A stretch of DNA of 64,000 nucleotides from the NCBI GenBank assembly GCA_934140005.1, contig CAKPBB010000005.1:9131-73130 (forward strand), written 5' to 3'. The notes beneath the pieces are model-generated. The model made no database searches, had not been told where the DNA came from, and saw only the letters and a program-made list of their open reading frames with translations. Positions 19,456 through 28,979 of this stretch are shown one piece after another (position 1 is the first letter of the stretch; the number at the start of each line of letters is the position of its first letter). A program made the position numbers and the translations under genes. The DNA comes from an uncultured Clostridia bacterium. Lineage in GTDB: Bacteria > Bacillota > Clostridia > TANB77 > CAG-508.

Positions 19456-21849
19456 TTATTTTTTATTATCTGCAACTTTTGAAAATTTCTTTAATTTTTC
19501 ATAAGCTAAATAATTTATAGTTCCCAATGGGAATTTTCCATTTTTATCCTTCTTACCTGCTGGAACTCCTGTTAAAATTTCAATTCCTTCATCAATTGTT
19601 CTAACAGCAAAAATATGAAATTTACCTTTTCTTACAGAATCTATTACTTCATCTGATAAATGTAAGTTTCTAACATTTTGTGCTGGAATTATAACACCAG
19701 CTTCTCCAGTTAATCCTCTCATTTTACAAATTTGATAAAATCCTTCAATTTTTTCATTAACACCACCAATTGGTTGAATCTCACCTTTTTGATTTACAGA
19801 ACCAGTAACTGCAATTGATTGATTTATTGGTATTCCAGACAAACTTGAAAGAATTGCATAAGCTTCTGTACTTGATGCACTATCACCATCAACACCACCA
19901 TATAATTGTTCAAAACAAATACTTGCAGTTAATGAAAGTGGCATTTCTTGTGCAAATTGTTCTCCTAAATATCCAGTTAAAATCAACACACCTTTAGAAT
20001 GTGATGAACCAGACATTTCAACTTCTCTTTCTATATTTACAATTCCATTTTGTCCCATATATGTGTTAGCTGTAATTTTTGCTGGTTTTCCAAAAGAATA
20101 ATCTCCAATTGTTATAACTGTAAGGCCATTGATTTGTCCTACTTTATATCCTTCTGTTTCGATTAGTAAAGCTTCATCTTTTATCATTTGTAAATATTTT
20201 TCATCATATTTCTTTATTCTATCAATTCTCTCATCTAAAGCTTTCTTTATATATTCTTTTGTTATTATTTTCGATTTATCTAGTTTAGCCCAAGCAGAAG
20301 CCTCACCAACAATTTCACCAATTTCACTAAATTGTGTTGATAATTTTTCTTTGTCTCCAGCAAGTTTTGAAGTAAATTCAACAACCTTAGCCATTGCTTC
20401 CTTATCTAAATCTAATAATCCTTCTTGTTCGCAAAAACTTCTAACAAATTTGCTTAATCTTTCGACATTTTCTGTTGTTTTTGGTGCATCTTCTTCAAAT
20501 TCTACTTTTATTTTAAATAATTTTCTAAAATCATCATCCATTGACAATAATGTATGATAAATATTTGAATTTCCTATGATTAAAACTTTTAAATCCAATG
20601 GTATTGGTTCTGGTTTTATTCCAACTAAAGTTAAACTTGTTCTTTGGTCTACCGGATTTTCTATTGCAAGTTCTTTAATTCTTAAAGCTTTCTTTAATGC
20701 TTCATAGCACATTTGATTTGCTAATAAATCTTTAGCTTGGAAAATTATATATCCACCATTTGCTTGATGTAATAAACCTGGTTTTATCATTGTAAAGTCT
20801 GTTTTTAAACTTCCATACTGATTTTCATATTCTAAGCCACCAAATATGTTATGATATGAATAATTTGTATCCATAATAACTGGTGCACCTTCTAATTTAC
20901 TATTATCCACAAATAAATTTACTCTATAATTTAACCATGGTTCTCTTAGCTCTGGTCTTTGAGTTGGTTGAACAGGTTGTTTTGGATCTACATCAGGTGC
21001 TAAAAAGGCACTTATATTTTTTAATATATCTTTCTTTATTCCTTCTAGAAATGCATTTATTTTTTTATTTCTTTTATAATTTGCTTTCAAAGAGTTTACA
21101 TGAACATTTATTGTAAGTAATGCTATATTTGATTGCCATTCTTCAATTTTCTTTTCAGACTCTTTTTCAATAGTTTTTATTGTTCCTAAAGCTTCAAAAA
21201 TCTGTTCTTGAACTAAATTAGAACGCTCTTCAAATTCTTTTTTGATAGACTCATCTAGATTATCAAATTCCTCTTCTTCAAGTACTTTACCATCTAAAAC
21301 TGGCATCATATAAACTCCATTTTCAGTAGATCTTACTTGAAATCCTTGAACCATTGTTCTTTTATTTAATTTGTCTAAAAGAGCTTCTCTCTTATCTTCA
21401 AATTCTTGTTTTATAATTTTCTTTTCTTTTTCAAAATCTTCATTATTGAAAGTTTTCTTTATTTCTCTGCGAACATCTTTAACAAAATTTTCCATTTGTT
21501 CCTTAAAAACAATACCATTTCCAGCAGGGAATGAAATTGCAACTGGTTCATTTGGATTTTCAAAATTATATACATAGCACCAATCATTTGGTACTTTTTC
21601 TTTTGCAGCCTTTTGTGTTAGAAACTTTTTAGTATACATTGTTTTTCCAACACCTGATGGTCCTTCTAAATATAAATTATATCCTTTTATATCAATATCA
21701 AGACCAAATTTTAATGCTTTAATTCCTCTATCTTGTCCATAAACTAAATCTGTTGTATCTACTAATTCTCTTGTTGTTTCAAACTTAAAAAAATTGGGAT
21801 TACATACATCTTTTAAGTCTTTTGGCGTTAGTTCATTATTTCTTCTCAT
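19456..21849 (-). CDS. Lon-family ATP-dependent protease (LonB/LonC-type with AAA_32 domain)
   Basis: 797 residues. An N-terminal ATPase has Walker A GPSGVGKT at 63-70, separated from the second half of the ATPase by a long coiled-coil insertion. The C-terminal S16 protease domain has the catalytic Ser in DGDSAS (residue 657) and Lys in GGVNEKIEGF (residue 700). It has no Lon substrate-binding N domain, so it resembles the Lon-related proteases of archaeal/Firmicutes type rather than classic LonA. Its substrates are unknown. It is downstream of rimI but separated by about 175 bases and a terminator, so it is probably a separate unit. Confidence 0.9.
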   Translation of the reverse strand: MRRNNELTPKDLKDVCNPNFFKFETTRELVDTTDLVYGQDRGIKALKFGLDIDIKGYNLYLEGPSGVGKTMYTKKFLTQKAAKEKVPNDWCYVYNFENPNEPVAISFPAGNGIVFKEQMENFVKDVRREIKKTFNNEDFEKEKKIIKQEFEDKREALLDKLNKRTMVQGFQVRSTENGVYMMPVLDGKVLEEEEFDNLDESIKKEFEERSNLVQEQIFEALGTIKTIEKESEKKIEEWQSNIALLTINVHVNSLKANYKRNKKINAFLEGIKKDILKNISAFLAPDVDPKQPVQPTQRPELREPWLNYRVNLFVDNSKLEGAPVIMDTNYSYHNIFGGLEYENQYGSLKTDFTMIKPGLLHQANGGYIIFQAKDLLANQMCYEALKKALRIKELAIENPVDQRTSLTLVGIKPEPIPLDLKVLIIGNSNIYHTLLSMDDDFRKLFKIKVEFEEDAPKTTENVERLSKFVRSFCEQEGLLDLDKEAMAKVVEFTSKLAGDKEKLSTQFSEIGEIVGEASAWAKLDKSKIITKEYIKKALDERIDRIKKYDEKYLQMIKDEALLIETEGYKVGQINGLTVITIGDYSFGKPAKITANTYMGQNGIVNIEREVEMSGSSHSKGVLILTGYLGEQFAQEMPLSLTASICFEQLYGGVDGDSASSTEAYAILSSLSGIPINQSIAVTGSVNQKGEIQPIGGVNEKIEGFYQICKMRGLTGEAGVIIPAQNVRNLHLSDEVIDSVRKGKFHIFAVRTIDEGIEILTGVPAGKKDKNGKFPLGTINYLAYEKLKKFSKVADNKK

Positions 21850-21976
21850 TCGTATTCTTCCTCCGTACTATCTCTTTAATATTGTGATTTTATATCAAAC
21901 AAATTATTTTTTCAATCTATTTTTTACAATTTTTAACATTTTTTTGAACATATTTTACATTTATTTTTATAAATCA

Positions 21977-22012
21977 AAAATGTCGCAACTAATAAATTAA
22001 TTGCAACATTTT
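21977..22012 (-). terminator. terminator after rimI
   Basis: AAAATGTTGCAA / TTGCGACATTTT stem with a short T run on the minus strand, directly after the rimI stop. Confidence 0.8.
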
Positions 22013-22024
22013 ATACAACATTAT

Positions 22025-22456
22025 TTATAAAAACTTTGTCATTATAATAGCATCATCTATGCCATTATAATATTTTTTTCTTCTTCCAACTATTTCAAAA
22101 CCATTTTTTATATACAAATTTTTAGCTTCTATATTATTTTCATTTACTTCCAAACTAATTTTATCTCTGTTTTCTTTTTTTGTCATCTCTATTAGTTTAT
22201 CTAAAAGCAAAGTTCCTATACCTCTTTTTCTCTCTGCTTTTTTGGTAACAATATTAGTAATTTCTGTATCATCAATTGAAATTATAATTCCAGCAAAACC
22301 AACTATATTTTCATTTTCTTTTGCTACTATGTATTTTGAATTTGGATTTTCTAATTCACTTTTCAAAATATTAGGTGTCCAAAACTCATCAAATTCTTCT
22401 TGCAAGCAACCTTTTATTTGTTCAAAATCATCTAAATTCATTTCTAAAATTTGCAT
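22025..22456 (-). CDS. rimI: ribosomal protein S18 alanine N-acetyltransferase
   Basis: GNAT fold acetyltransferase; acetylates the N-terminal Ala of S18 in E. coli. The 143 residues include IVGFAGIIISIDDTEITNI, the acetyl-CoA loop KRGIGTLLLDKLIE (an R/Q-x-x-G-x-G/A version) and LYIKNGFEIVGRRKKYY. It is eight bases after tsaB on the same strand; the tsaB-rimI order is the usual pair. Confidence 0.93.
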   Translation of the reverse strand: MQILEMNLDDFEQIKGCLQEEFDEFWTPNILKSELENPNSKYIVAKENENIVGFAGIIISIDDTEITNIVTKKAERKRGIGTLLLDKLIEMTKKENRDKISLEVNENNIEAKNLYIKNGFEIVGRRKKYYNGIDDAIIMTKFL

Positions 22457-22464
22457 ACTAGTTC

Positions 22465-23145
22465 CTACTTTTTCAATCTTTCTGCTTGTGATTTTCTTAA
22501 ATAAATTGGCAATATAGTATCAGCATTTTTTAAATCTTTATTCAAGTATTTTTTATAGCCAATTTTTCCTGTATTTACTGCGCTTTGTTCATTATTATCC
22601 GTAAACTTAATTTCATTATTTACTAATCTTTCAGAAATTAAATCTTTATGTAAGACGGCACCATCTCCAACAAATACTATCTTGCTAAACTTTTCTGCTT
22701 TTTTCAAAACCACTTCAATATCTTCAGCTATTTCCTCTTCTTTCAAATTATAATCATTATCAAAAACTCCAACATATACTTGATTATTTCTAGCATCAAT
22801 TAAAGAAATAATTGTTGTATCTAAGTCTACATTTTCAACATTTCTAGCTAAGCTTTCTAGTGAAGTAACACTCGCAACTGGTAAATTATAAACTTCTGCC
22901 AATGGTTTAATACTTGCAATTCCAATTCTAATTCCAGTAAAAGAACCTGGTCCAACTGATACAGATATTAAATTAAAATCACTCAATTTTAATTTATTTC
23001 TTTCTAAAACTTCTTTTAAAATAGGCATTAAATTTTCTGAATGTGTTTTTCCATTATCTAAACTTATTTCATCTATTTTATTATTATCTTCCAAAATAGC
23101 AACTGCACATATTTTAGAAGATGTATCTATTGCTAAATTTTTCAT
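22465..23145 (-). CDS. tsaB: tRNA threonylcarbamoyladenosine biosynthesis protein TsaB
   Basis: Part of the complex that makes t6A37 in ANN-decoding tRNAs, together with TsaC, TsaD and TsaE; tsaE lies in this window at 33185-33625. The 226 residues have the ASKHA-type N-terminus NLAIDTSSKICAVAILED and the VGPGSFTGIRIGIA motif. The start at MKNLAID follows GAGGCG. tsaD is not seen here. Confidence 0.95.
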   Translation of the reverse strand: MKNLAIDTSSKICAVAILEDNNKIDEISLDNGKTHSENLMPILKEVLERNKLKLSDFNLISVSVGPGSFTGIRIGIASIKPLAEVYNLPVASVTSLESLARNVENVDLDTTIISLIDARNNQVYVGVFDNDYNLKEEEIAEDIEVVLKKAEKFSKIVFVGDGAVLHKDLISERLVNNEIKFTDNNEQSAVNTGKIGYKKYLNKDLKNADTILPIYLRKSQAERLKK

Positions 23146-23337
23146 TTTTTCGCCTCGCAAATTTATTTTTCATTTGCTATTATATAATATTTTAACAATT
23201 TTTACAATAAAAATTGTTATTAAAATTCTAATTAAAGAAACAACTAATAATATTTTCTAGTTGCTCTTCACTTTTACTATTTTCATTTATTTATAAATTT
23301 CCTATAAAGCTGTACCTACTTTGGAAATAAAATACTT

Positions 23338-23361
23338 GTCGTAGTTATCTACGACTTTTTT
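23338..23361 (+). terminator. terminator-like hairpin on the plus strand without an obvious gene
   Basis: GTCGTAG-TTAT-CTACGAC followed by TTTTTT on the plus strand. Both flanking genes are on the minus strand, so no known transcript ends here. It may be a hairpin, a small-RNA terminator, or a chance repeat. Confidence 0.4.
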
Positions 23362-23441
23362 CTCATTTAATGATTGATTTTGAAATTCATCAATTTTATT
23401 GATATTAAGTCTGTCATATTTTTTCAATTATATCAAAACTT

Positions 23442-24264
23442 TTACTTACAAATTATCATAGCACTTAAATAAAATAGCAGATGTTGTATTGGAAATACGG
23501 CATAGAATAGATATTTTATAAAAACATCATTTTTTCCCTTTTGACCATTGTATAAAACCAAAGGTATTGCAGTAAATGCTATAGCATATTTATATCCGTG
23601 GATGATAAGCTGAAAAATCTAATGAACTAATAAAAGATAGTTCTATTAATGATATATATAAGATTTTTAATATTACATATCTCCATTTATCATTAAACTT
23701 TCTATTCAAAAATAATTTTTTACTATCTTTATCCATAAATATTTTTTCTATAAAATATAGCTCTACAAACATAAATGGTACCCTCATATCAAATTCAATA
23801 TCTATATTAATATATATTGCTCCAATAATTAAGATAACTAAAATTCTAATAATGTCATTTAAAATATTGCTAAATTTAGATATTATTTTTTTATATTCTA
23901 ACATAGCAATTAATATTAAAGATAATAAATATGAAAACAAAACACCTAAATATTCATTTTCTCTGCAAATGTAATTTGGAAACATATAATTATTCAAAAT
24001 TCCTAATAATAGCAATACAATTTGTGTAATTGTAGCCAAACAAAATATCCTAAAAATATACAATTTTAAGTTTCTTGTATAAAAAAAACCTTGAACAATT
24101 AAAAATAGAAAAATTGGCATTCCAAGCCTTCCTATACTTCTCATTATATAATATGGTGTAGGAGCTATTCTGCTAACAAAATAGCTCCCAATATGATCAA
24201 CTAGCATAACAGCTATTGCAAAGATTTTTAATTTATTTGCATTTAACATTAGTTTATTCATCAT
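23442..24264 (-). pseudogene. TraX-family membrane acetyltransferase, frameshifted
   Basis: TraX proteins are polytopic membrane acyltransferases (first described for F-pilin acetylation; bacterial homologues are often chromosomal). The reading frame from 24264 gives 224 residues with an N-terminal NANKLKIFAIAVMLVDHIG stretch, RxxGRLxxPIFxF-like RSIGRLGMPIFLFLIVQG and several hydrophobic helices, then a stop at 23590 just after SLDFSAY. One base out of frame, the reading continues for 51 codons as GYKYAIAFTAIPLVLYNGQ to FYAVFPIQHLLFYLSAMI, the expected TraX C-terminus, ending at 23442. A one-base indel near 23595-23606 explains it. It overlaps the end of the upstream gene by 11 bases. Confidence 0.8.
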
Positions 24265-25483
24265 TCTCTTTTTTTAAAGCCTTTGACATTTCTTCATCTT
24301 TATTCAATTTTTCTTCTTGTTCTGCCATCATCTTTCTTTTTTTTATACCTTTTTTGTCTAAAATTATAATTATTACTATTACAATTATAGCAATTGCACA
24401 CATTCCTATAATTGCTATATATGTTTTATGTGATTCGAGAAAACTAACTGTTTCTTTTTTTTCGTTATTGGTTGGCTCAACATATCCAGCTAATAATTTT
24501 TCATTTATTTCATTATTAACTAATACATATTTTGAATTATGCTCAATAGCAAATTCATAAAATTCATCATCAGTTAATTCAACTCTTTTTGAAACTAACA
24601 TAAAATTTTTGTTTTCTTCATCATAATAATATACATATACTTTGCTATTTATACTACTTTTTATTGTGCTAGTTGCTTTAATTCTTATTTTTGCTATTCC
24701 AGGTAATTCTCCATTTGGCTCAAAATCTACGGCAATTCCATTTGTATTCAAATCCATTTCAGATAATTCTTTATCTGCTAATATTGTATTTGTAATAATT
24801 TTAACATCAATATCTTTTGGATTAGTTATATTTTTACCATTAAATATTATTTCATTTTCGTTATATGTGATTACAAGTTGTTTATTAGTATTTTTTAATT
24901 TTTCAAATATTTTTTCAAATATTTTTGTATCTTCATCAGCATTTATAATTATACTTTTTACAGTATCACTTTCTATTAATTGTGTTAATAATTCATCAGT
25001 TATTTCACTCGTTTTATAATCAACTTTCTCACCTAACTCTGTTTTTTCTTCTACAACTTGTTGAATTTCTTGCATATGTTGCTCTTGCTTTATAATTTCA
25101 TTATTTGCCTGTTTATTTGAATTTATTAAGGCATTTGAGCTAGTTGAAGCATTGCAACTTGTTGCATTCGAACTTGTTGCATTTGAACTTGTTACATCTG
25201 AACTTGTTGCATTTGAACTTGTTACATCTGAACTCGTTGCATCTGAACTTGTTGCATCTGAACTCGTTGCATCACAGCTTGTTGCATCACAGCTTGTTGC
25301 ATCACAGCTTGTTGCATCACAGCTTGTTGCTGATGCAGCAAAGCTATATAAATATCCCTCTAATTTTGAAATTTTTCCGTTTCCAAATATTACCATTGCC
25401 ATTCTAGCAATTATTAGTACTATCAATAAAAACATTATCATTTTTAAACTTGTAAATAAATTATTTTTCTTTTTTTCTTTCAT
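24254..25483 (-). CDS. membrane protein with Thr-Ser-x-x-Ala pentapeptide repeats
   Basis: Not assigned to a family. 409 residues: cytoplasmic lysine-rich start, membrane helix at about 15-33, then a repeat region at about 52-113 built from units reading ATSCD, ATSSD, VTSSN or ATSSN, a predicted outside domain of mixed alpha/beta (residues 115-350), and a second helix near 355-380 followed by a charged cytoplasmic tail. The repeats contain Cys in four early copies and one late copy and are rich in Thr/Ser, so they look like a wall-spanning or glycosylated linker. It overlaps the previous gene by 23 bases, and traX overlaps its own end, so the three are probably co-transcribed. Confidence 0.75.
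   Translation of the reverse strand: MKEKKKNNLFTSLKMIMFLLIVLIIARMAMVIFGNGKISKLEGYLYSFAASATSCDATSCDATSCDATSCDATSSDATSSDATSSDVTSSNATSSDVTSSNATSSNATSCNASTSSNALINSNKQANNEIIKQEQHMQEIQQVVEEKTELGEKVDYKTSEITDELLTQLIESDTVKSIIINADEDTKIFEKIFEKLKNTNKQLVITYNENEIIFNGKNITNPKDIDVKIITNTILADKELSEMDLNTNGIAVDFEPNGELPGIAKIRIKATSTIKSSINSKVYVYYYDEENKNFMLVSKRVELTDDEFYEFAIEHNSKYVLVNNEINEKLLAGYVEPTNNEKKETVSFLESHKTYIAIIGMCAIAIIVIVIIIILDKKGIKKRKMMAEQEEKLNKDEEMSKALKKENDE
25145..25330 (-). repeat. 15-bp tandem repeats encoding TSxxA pentapeptides
   Basis: About twelve tandem 15-base units (plus-strand form gttgcatcacagctt and variants), encoding residues 52-113 of the preceding gene. The four copies encoding Cys-Asp are nearly identical (region 25268-25330), and the others diverged to Ser-Asp or Ser-Asn, indicating recent local expansion at the N-terminal-coding end of the array. 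Confidence 0.9.
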
Positions 25484-27047
25484 TTGTTATCCCTCTCTCT
25501 TCTATTACTTCATTATTATTTTCTTGACTAATTGCTAACTGATGTAATGCCATAAGTGCCCAAAATATTGGTGTAACTATTACAACCCATAAATTAAAGA
25601 AATCTTGAATCCAAAAGCATACTATTGCGATTAATAAAATTATTGAACAACTATTTTTTCTTTTTATTCCCTCTTTTAGTTGTATAAACATAAATATCAA
25701 ATAGCTTAATAATCCCACTACACCAATATTAATAAGCATCGTTATATATACATTACCAGCTGTATCATTTATACTGAGCTCTCCAATATTTTTTACATCA
25801 TCAGTATATTGATCCATAAATCTTACAGCAAAAGTATCTGGTCCGCTTCCAATCAACCAATTTTTATTTAGCAATTTAAAAGCTCTTTTCCATAAAAAAA
25901 TTCGATATGTTCCAAATTGATCATCAAAATTTCCATGTAATAATTCATGAACTTCATATAATGTTCCACTATTAAAGTTTATAAAATATAATCCTAAAGT
26001 CATTAATAAAATTCCAATAATCATTGCTATATACATTCTTTTTATTATTATTTTCTTTTCAATCGCATATTCATTCTTATATAAAATATAGGCTAAAAGC
26101 ATAAATATCCCTACTATAATTAGTAAGCATAGAGCATCTTTATTGAATTGCCAATCTAATGTTAATTTTTCAATACTATAATGATACTCGGGGTTCATTA
26201 TAATATTAACTGCTAATCCTAATATTATCATTGCTATTGCAATTATCGTTCTATATAATCTTTTGCTATTTGTTATAATAAATGGCATAAGTAACGCAAA
26301 TATTGTTAAAAATGCAACTCTACCACTCATTACATTTATTATAATGAAAATAAAAAATCCTATAAAAATTGATATTAAATGTATAACTTTATTTAGAATT
26401 TTTTCCTCTAAAAATACAAACGCACTAAAGGATATTGTTAATAATATACAATAAACTGCTGATATAATATCGATATTTCCTAAAGTAGTCATAAAACTAA
26501 CATTATGTGTTCCAATGCCATCTTGATACATATTAAATGGATTAAATCCTACATATTGTAGAATAGCTATCGTGTTCAAACATATTGATGATATTGAAAA
26601 ATATAATATATATCTTTTTCTAAACTTTCCAAACATAGTCACAAATAAAAATGTTAAACAATATAAAGATATATTTATTAACCCTTCGCCTCTGCCGATA
26701 CCAACCAATAAATTATATTTTCCATTATAAGGAGAAAAAATAGTAGCTAATATATTTACTCCCCAAAATCCTAAAACTGCAAACTGAATTTTCGATAATC
26801 TTATATTCTCAAAAGTTTTTACTTTATAAAATATGTAAAAATAAATAATCATTATCAAATTTAATGCAATATATGTAACTCCAATAAATAAAAATGTTCT
26901 ATATTTACATTCTAATATTTTAAAGAAACCTGTTGAATCTACACATAATGGAAATATTATTATTATCGAAAAAATATATATTTCAGCTAATTTATCCAAC
27001 ATCCAATTTCTCATTTTTACATACTTTTTATTTTTTATTTCTTCCAT
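25461..27047 (-). CDS. O-antigen ligase/polymerase-like membrane protein
   Basis: 528 residues, about twelve hydrophobic helices, with the Wzy_C/O-antigen ligase layout: a long extracytoplasmic loop around residues 370-440 containing GTYRIFLWKRAFKLL and GSGPDTFAVRF, characteristic of the family. The enzyme would join or polymerise a surface glycan on the outer face. No glycosyltransferase genes are near. In the same strand-directed cluster as the TSxxA repeat protein, so it may act with it. Confidence 0.85.
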   Translation of the reverse strand: MEEIKNKKYVKMRNWMLDKLAEIYIFSIIIIFPLCVDSTGFFKILECKYRTFLFIGVTYIALNLIMIIYFYIFYKVKTFENIRLSKIQFAVLGFWGVNILATIFSPYNGKYNLLVGIGRGEGLINISLYCLTFLFVTMFGKFRKRYILYFSISSICLNTIAILQYVGFNPFNMYQDGIGTHNVSFMTTLGNIDIISAVYCILLTISFSAFVFLEEKILNKVIHLISIFIGFFIFIIINVMSGRVAFLTIFALLMPFIITNSKRLYRTIIAIAMIILGLAVNIIMNPEYHYSIEKLTLDWQFNKDALCLLIIVGIFMLLAYILYKNEYAIEKKIIIKRMYIAMIIGILLMTLGLYFINFNSGTLYEVHELLHGNFDDQFGTYRIFLWKRAFKLLNKNWLIGSGPDTFAVRFMDQYTDDVKNIGELSINDTAGNVYITMLINIGVVGLLSYLIFMFIQLKEGIKRKNSCSIILLIAIVCFWIQDFFNLWVVIVTPIFWALMALHQLAISQENNNEVIEERGITNERKKEK

Positions 27048-27065
27048 TGTTTCTCCGTTTGTTCA

Positions 27066-27191
27066 TTAACCATTTTTTATATTATCTACACTTTTCAATA
27101 TACTACTTGGCAATTGTGTGGGTTGTATTTCTATATCAAAATTATCTTCTAATTGAGATATTTATTCTATAAATACTAAAAAGTCTAGAAC
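27066..27191 (-). pseudogene. decayed acyl carrier protein (DltC-like)
   Basis: Reading the minus strand gives VLDFLVFIE, a stop at 27162-27164, then ISQLEDNFDIEIQPTQLPS and ILKSVDNIKNG, ending with a stop at 27066. This is the pattern of an acyl carrier protein: the phosphopantetheine site normally reads DSL, here DFL, followed by a helix ending in LEDxFDIEI. The N-terminus before 27191 is not recognisable. A premature stop plus loss of the modified Ser marks it as a dead gene. Confidence 0.65.
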
Positions 27192-27266
27192 ATTTTCTTT
27201 TATTAAAATTAGTGTTTAAATTATTTCTTAATTTCTCATATACTGTAAGCCTATAAAATTATTACC

Positions 27267-27809
27267 TTAAGACTTTTCTATTATTTCTTTATATGCTTTT
27301 AAAGACTTTTCTAAAATCTCTGTTTTTAAACTATCTTTCAATATTACTACATAAGGAATACTATTTTGATCAACTTGAAAAGCCAATCCATAATTAGAAC
27401 CACCATCAGGAGCTATACCATTATAAATAAAATGTGAATACTCAATAGCAAAATTTCCATTAAGTACTATACTAACAATTGCTTTTAATTTTTCGTGTTC
27501 TACAATAGAAACTCTAACATCAGAAACATACATTTCTTCTAAGATACCTTCTTCCATTACATTATAATTGTATGCATTTAAAACTGCATTTGTAATTTGA
27601 TTTCTTAATTCAATTATAGTTGGATGAGCAACATCTTTGTATTGTTCTTTTATTTTCTTAGATGGCATAGTTACAATCAAACTATTATTCCACTTAATAA
27701 TTTTAATTGTACGAATTTTTATAGTATCATTTAGTACAACATCTGCAATGCCAGCTAATTTCACATTTTCATCTTGAATTCTATGTAAATTTTCAACTTT
27801 AATTTTCAT
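27267..27809 (-). CDS. tandem SpoVG-domain protein
   Basis: SpoVG is a small (84-97 residue) RNA/DNA-binding regulator of sporulation and other processes. Here residues 1-80 form a SpoVG domain with MPSKKIKEQYKDVAHP, and residues 94-180 look like a second copy (YVSDVRVSIVEHEKLKAIVS, then NFAIEYSHFIYNG) without the MPS-type motif. Total 180 residues, twice the usual size. No sporulation genes flank it. A fusion of two SpoVG domains would place two binding faces on one chain; that is inferred from sequence likeness only. Confidence 0.75.
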   Translation of the reverse strand: MKIKVENLHRIQDENVKLAGIADVVLNDTIKIRTIKIIKWNNSLIVTMPSKKIKEQYKDVAHPTIIELRNQITNAVLNAYNYNVMEEGILEEMYVSDVRVSIVEHEKLKAIVSIVLNGNFAIEYSHFIYNGIAPDGGSNYGLAFQVDQNSIPYVVILKDSLKTEILEKSLKAYKEIIEKS

Positions 27810-27996
27810 AACTTTCTCCTTTTATTTTGCTCATGTCTGTATTATAACATAAAAGCTTTCATAATTACTATAACTTATTTATAAAAAATAGCCTGATATA
27901 TTATTAATCTACTCTTTGTAATTTATTTGTTCTCTAGCTTTAATTTTCCATAATAATATGATATGGTTGCTACTCCATCTATTAAATTATCTCCCT

Positions 27997-28635
27997 CTAA
28001 TTTTCTAACAAAAACTTTTTAATAGCACTTATATATATAACTAAATATGATATAGATATGCAAAAACCACCTAATACATCACTTGTATAATGTACACCTA
28101 AATAAATTCTACTAACTCCAATAGAACATATCAAAATACTAAACAATACAATAGAAATCCATTTTATGTATTTATTTTTTACATATTTATAAATTAAATA
28201 TATTAAATAACCATAAAATGCCATACTAACCATAGAATGTCCAGATGGAAAACTATAACCAGTTTCTTCTATTATTCTATATTCTGTTGGTCTTGGTCTC
28301 TGTAAAATATTTTTCAATAATTGATTTAATACAGTAACTATTACTAAATTTGAAAATATTGATATTCCAACTTTTCTATTTTTTATTAGAATAAATAAAG
28401 AAATCGTCAATGTAATTAGAAATATTGCACCTCCTAGATTAGTAATAAATTTTGCTATTGGTGTAGCAAAATCAGATATTAAAAATGTTGATACTAATTT
28501 ATATCCAATTATATCTCCATTCATTATTTCCTTGTTAAATACATCTTCTGCCAAATCTAAAAAAATTACTAAACATATAAACAGTACAATCCATCTTAAA
28601 TTTTTAATAATAAATTCTTTTATTTTTTCTTTCAT
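27997..28635 (-). CDS. PAP2-family membrane phosphatase
   Basis: Membrane lipid phosphatase, possibly acting on undecaprenyl pyrophosphate or phosphatidylglycerol phosphate. The 212 residues show the three PAP2 motifs in order: LKNILQRPRP, YSFPSGHSM and SRIYLGVHYTSDVLGG, with five to six hydrophobic helices. In the +1 frame after the stop the sequence reads on as KLEGDNLIDGVATISYYYG and ends at 27923, so a small frameshift may have trimmed the C-terminus. Confidence 0.9.
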   Translation of the reverse strand: MKEKIKEFIIKNLRWIVLFICLVIFLDLAEDVFNKEIMNGDIIGYKLVSTFLISDFATPIAKFITNLGGAIFLITLTISLFILIKNRKVGISIFSNLVIVTVLNQLLKNILQRPRPTEYRIIEETGYSFPSGHSMVSMAFYGYLIYLIYKYVKNKYIKWISIVLFSILICSIGVSRIYLGVHYTSDVLGGFCISISYLVIYISAIKKFLLEN

Positions 28636-28766
28636 TTTGCCCTCTTCTATCTTATTTTATATCCATAAAATATTATCATAAAGTTCAAGTATTTTTCAAG
28701 TTTACTTTCTAATTTTAAAAAGAAAAAGCCATCATACTAGATGCTTCTAATACAATGACTAATTGA

Positions 28767-28840
<74 letters not shown>

Positions 28841-28979
28841 ATTCATCAATTACTTACCCTTGACAAGTATAGATTATAAAGTATTTTTATTTCTTTGTCA
28901 AGATATTTTCTTAATAAATTTATATTTTTTTATTTAATCATATTCTATGGTTAAATTTTATACTACATATAAATATATT

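Noticed and set aside
25145..25330. CRISPR array
   Set aside because: The 15-base repeats are contiguous without unique spacers and encode a peptide repeat in frame.
25145..25538. Long open frames on the plus strand across the repeats (for example reading ELVAFELVTSELVA)
   Set aside because: They are the antisense reading of the 15-base repeats in the membrane protein gene; no ribosome binding site or promoter.
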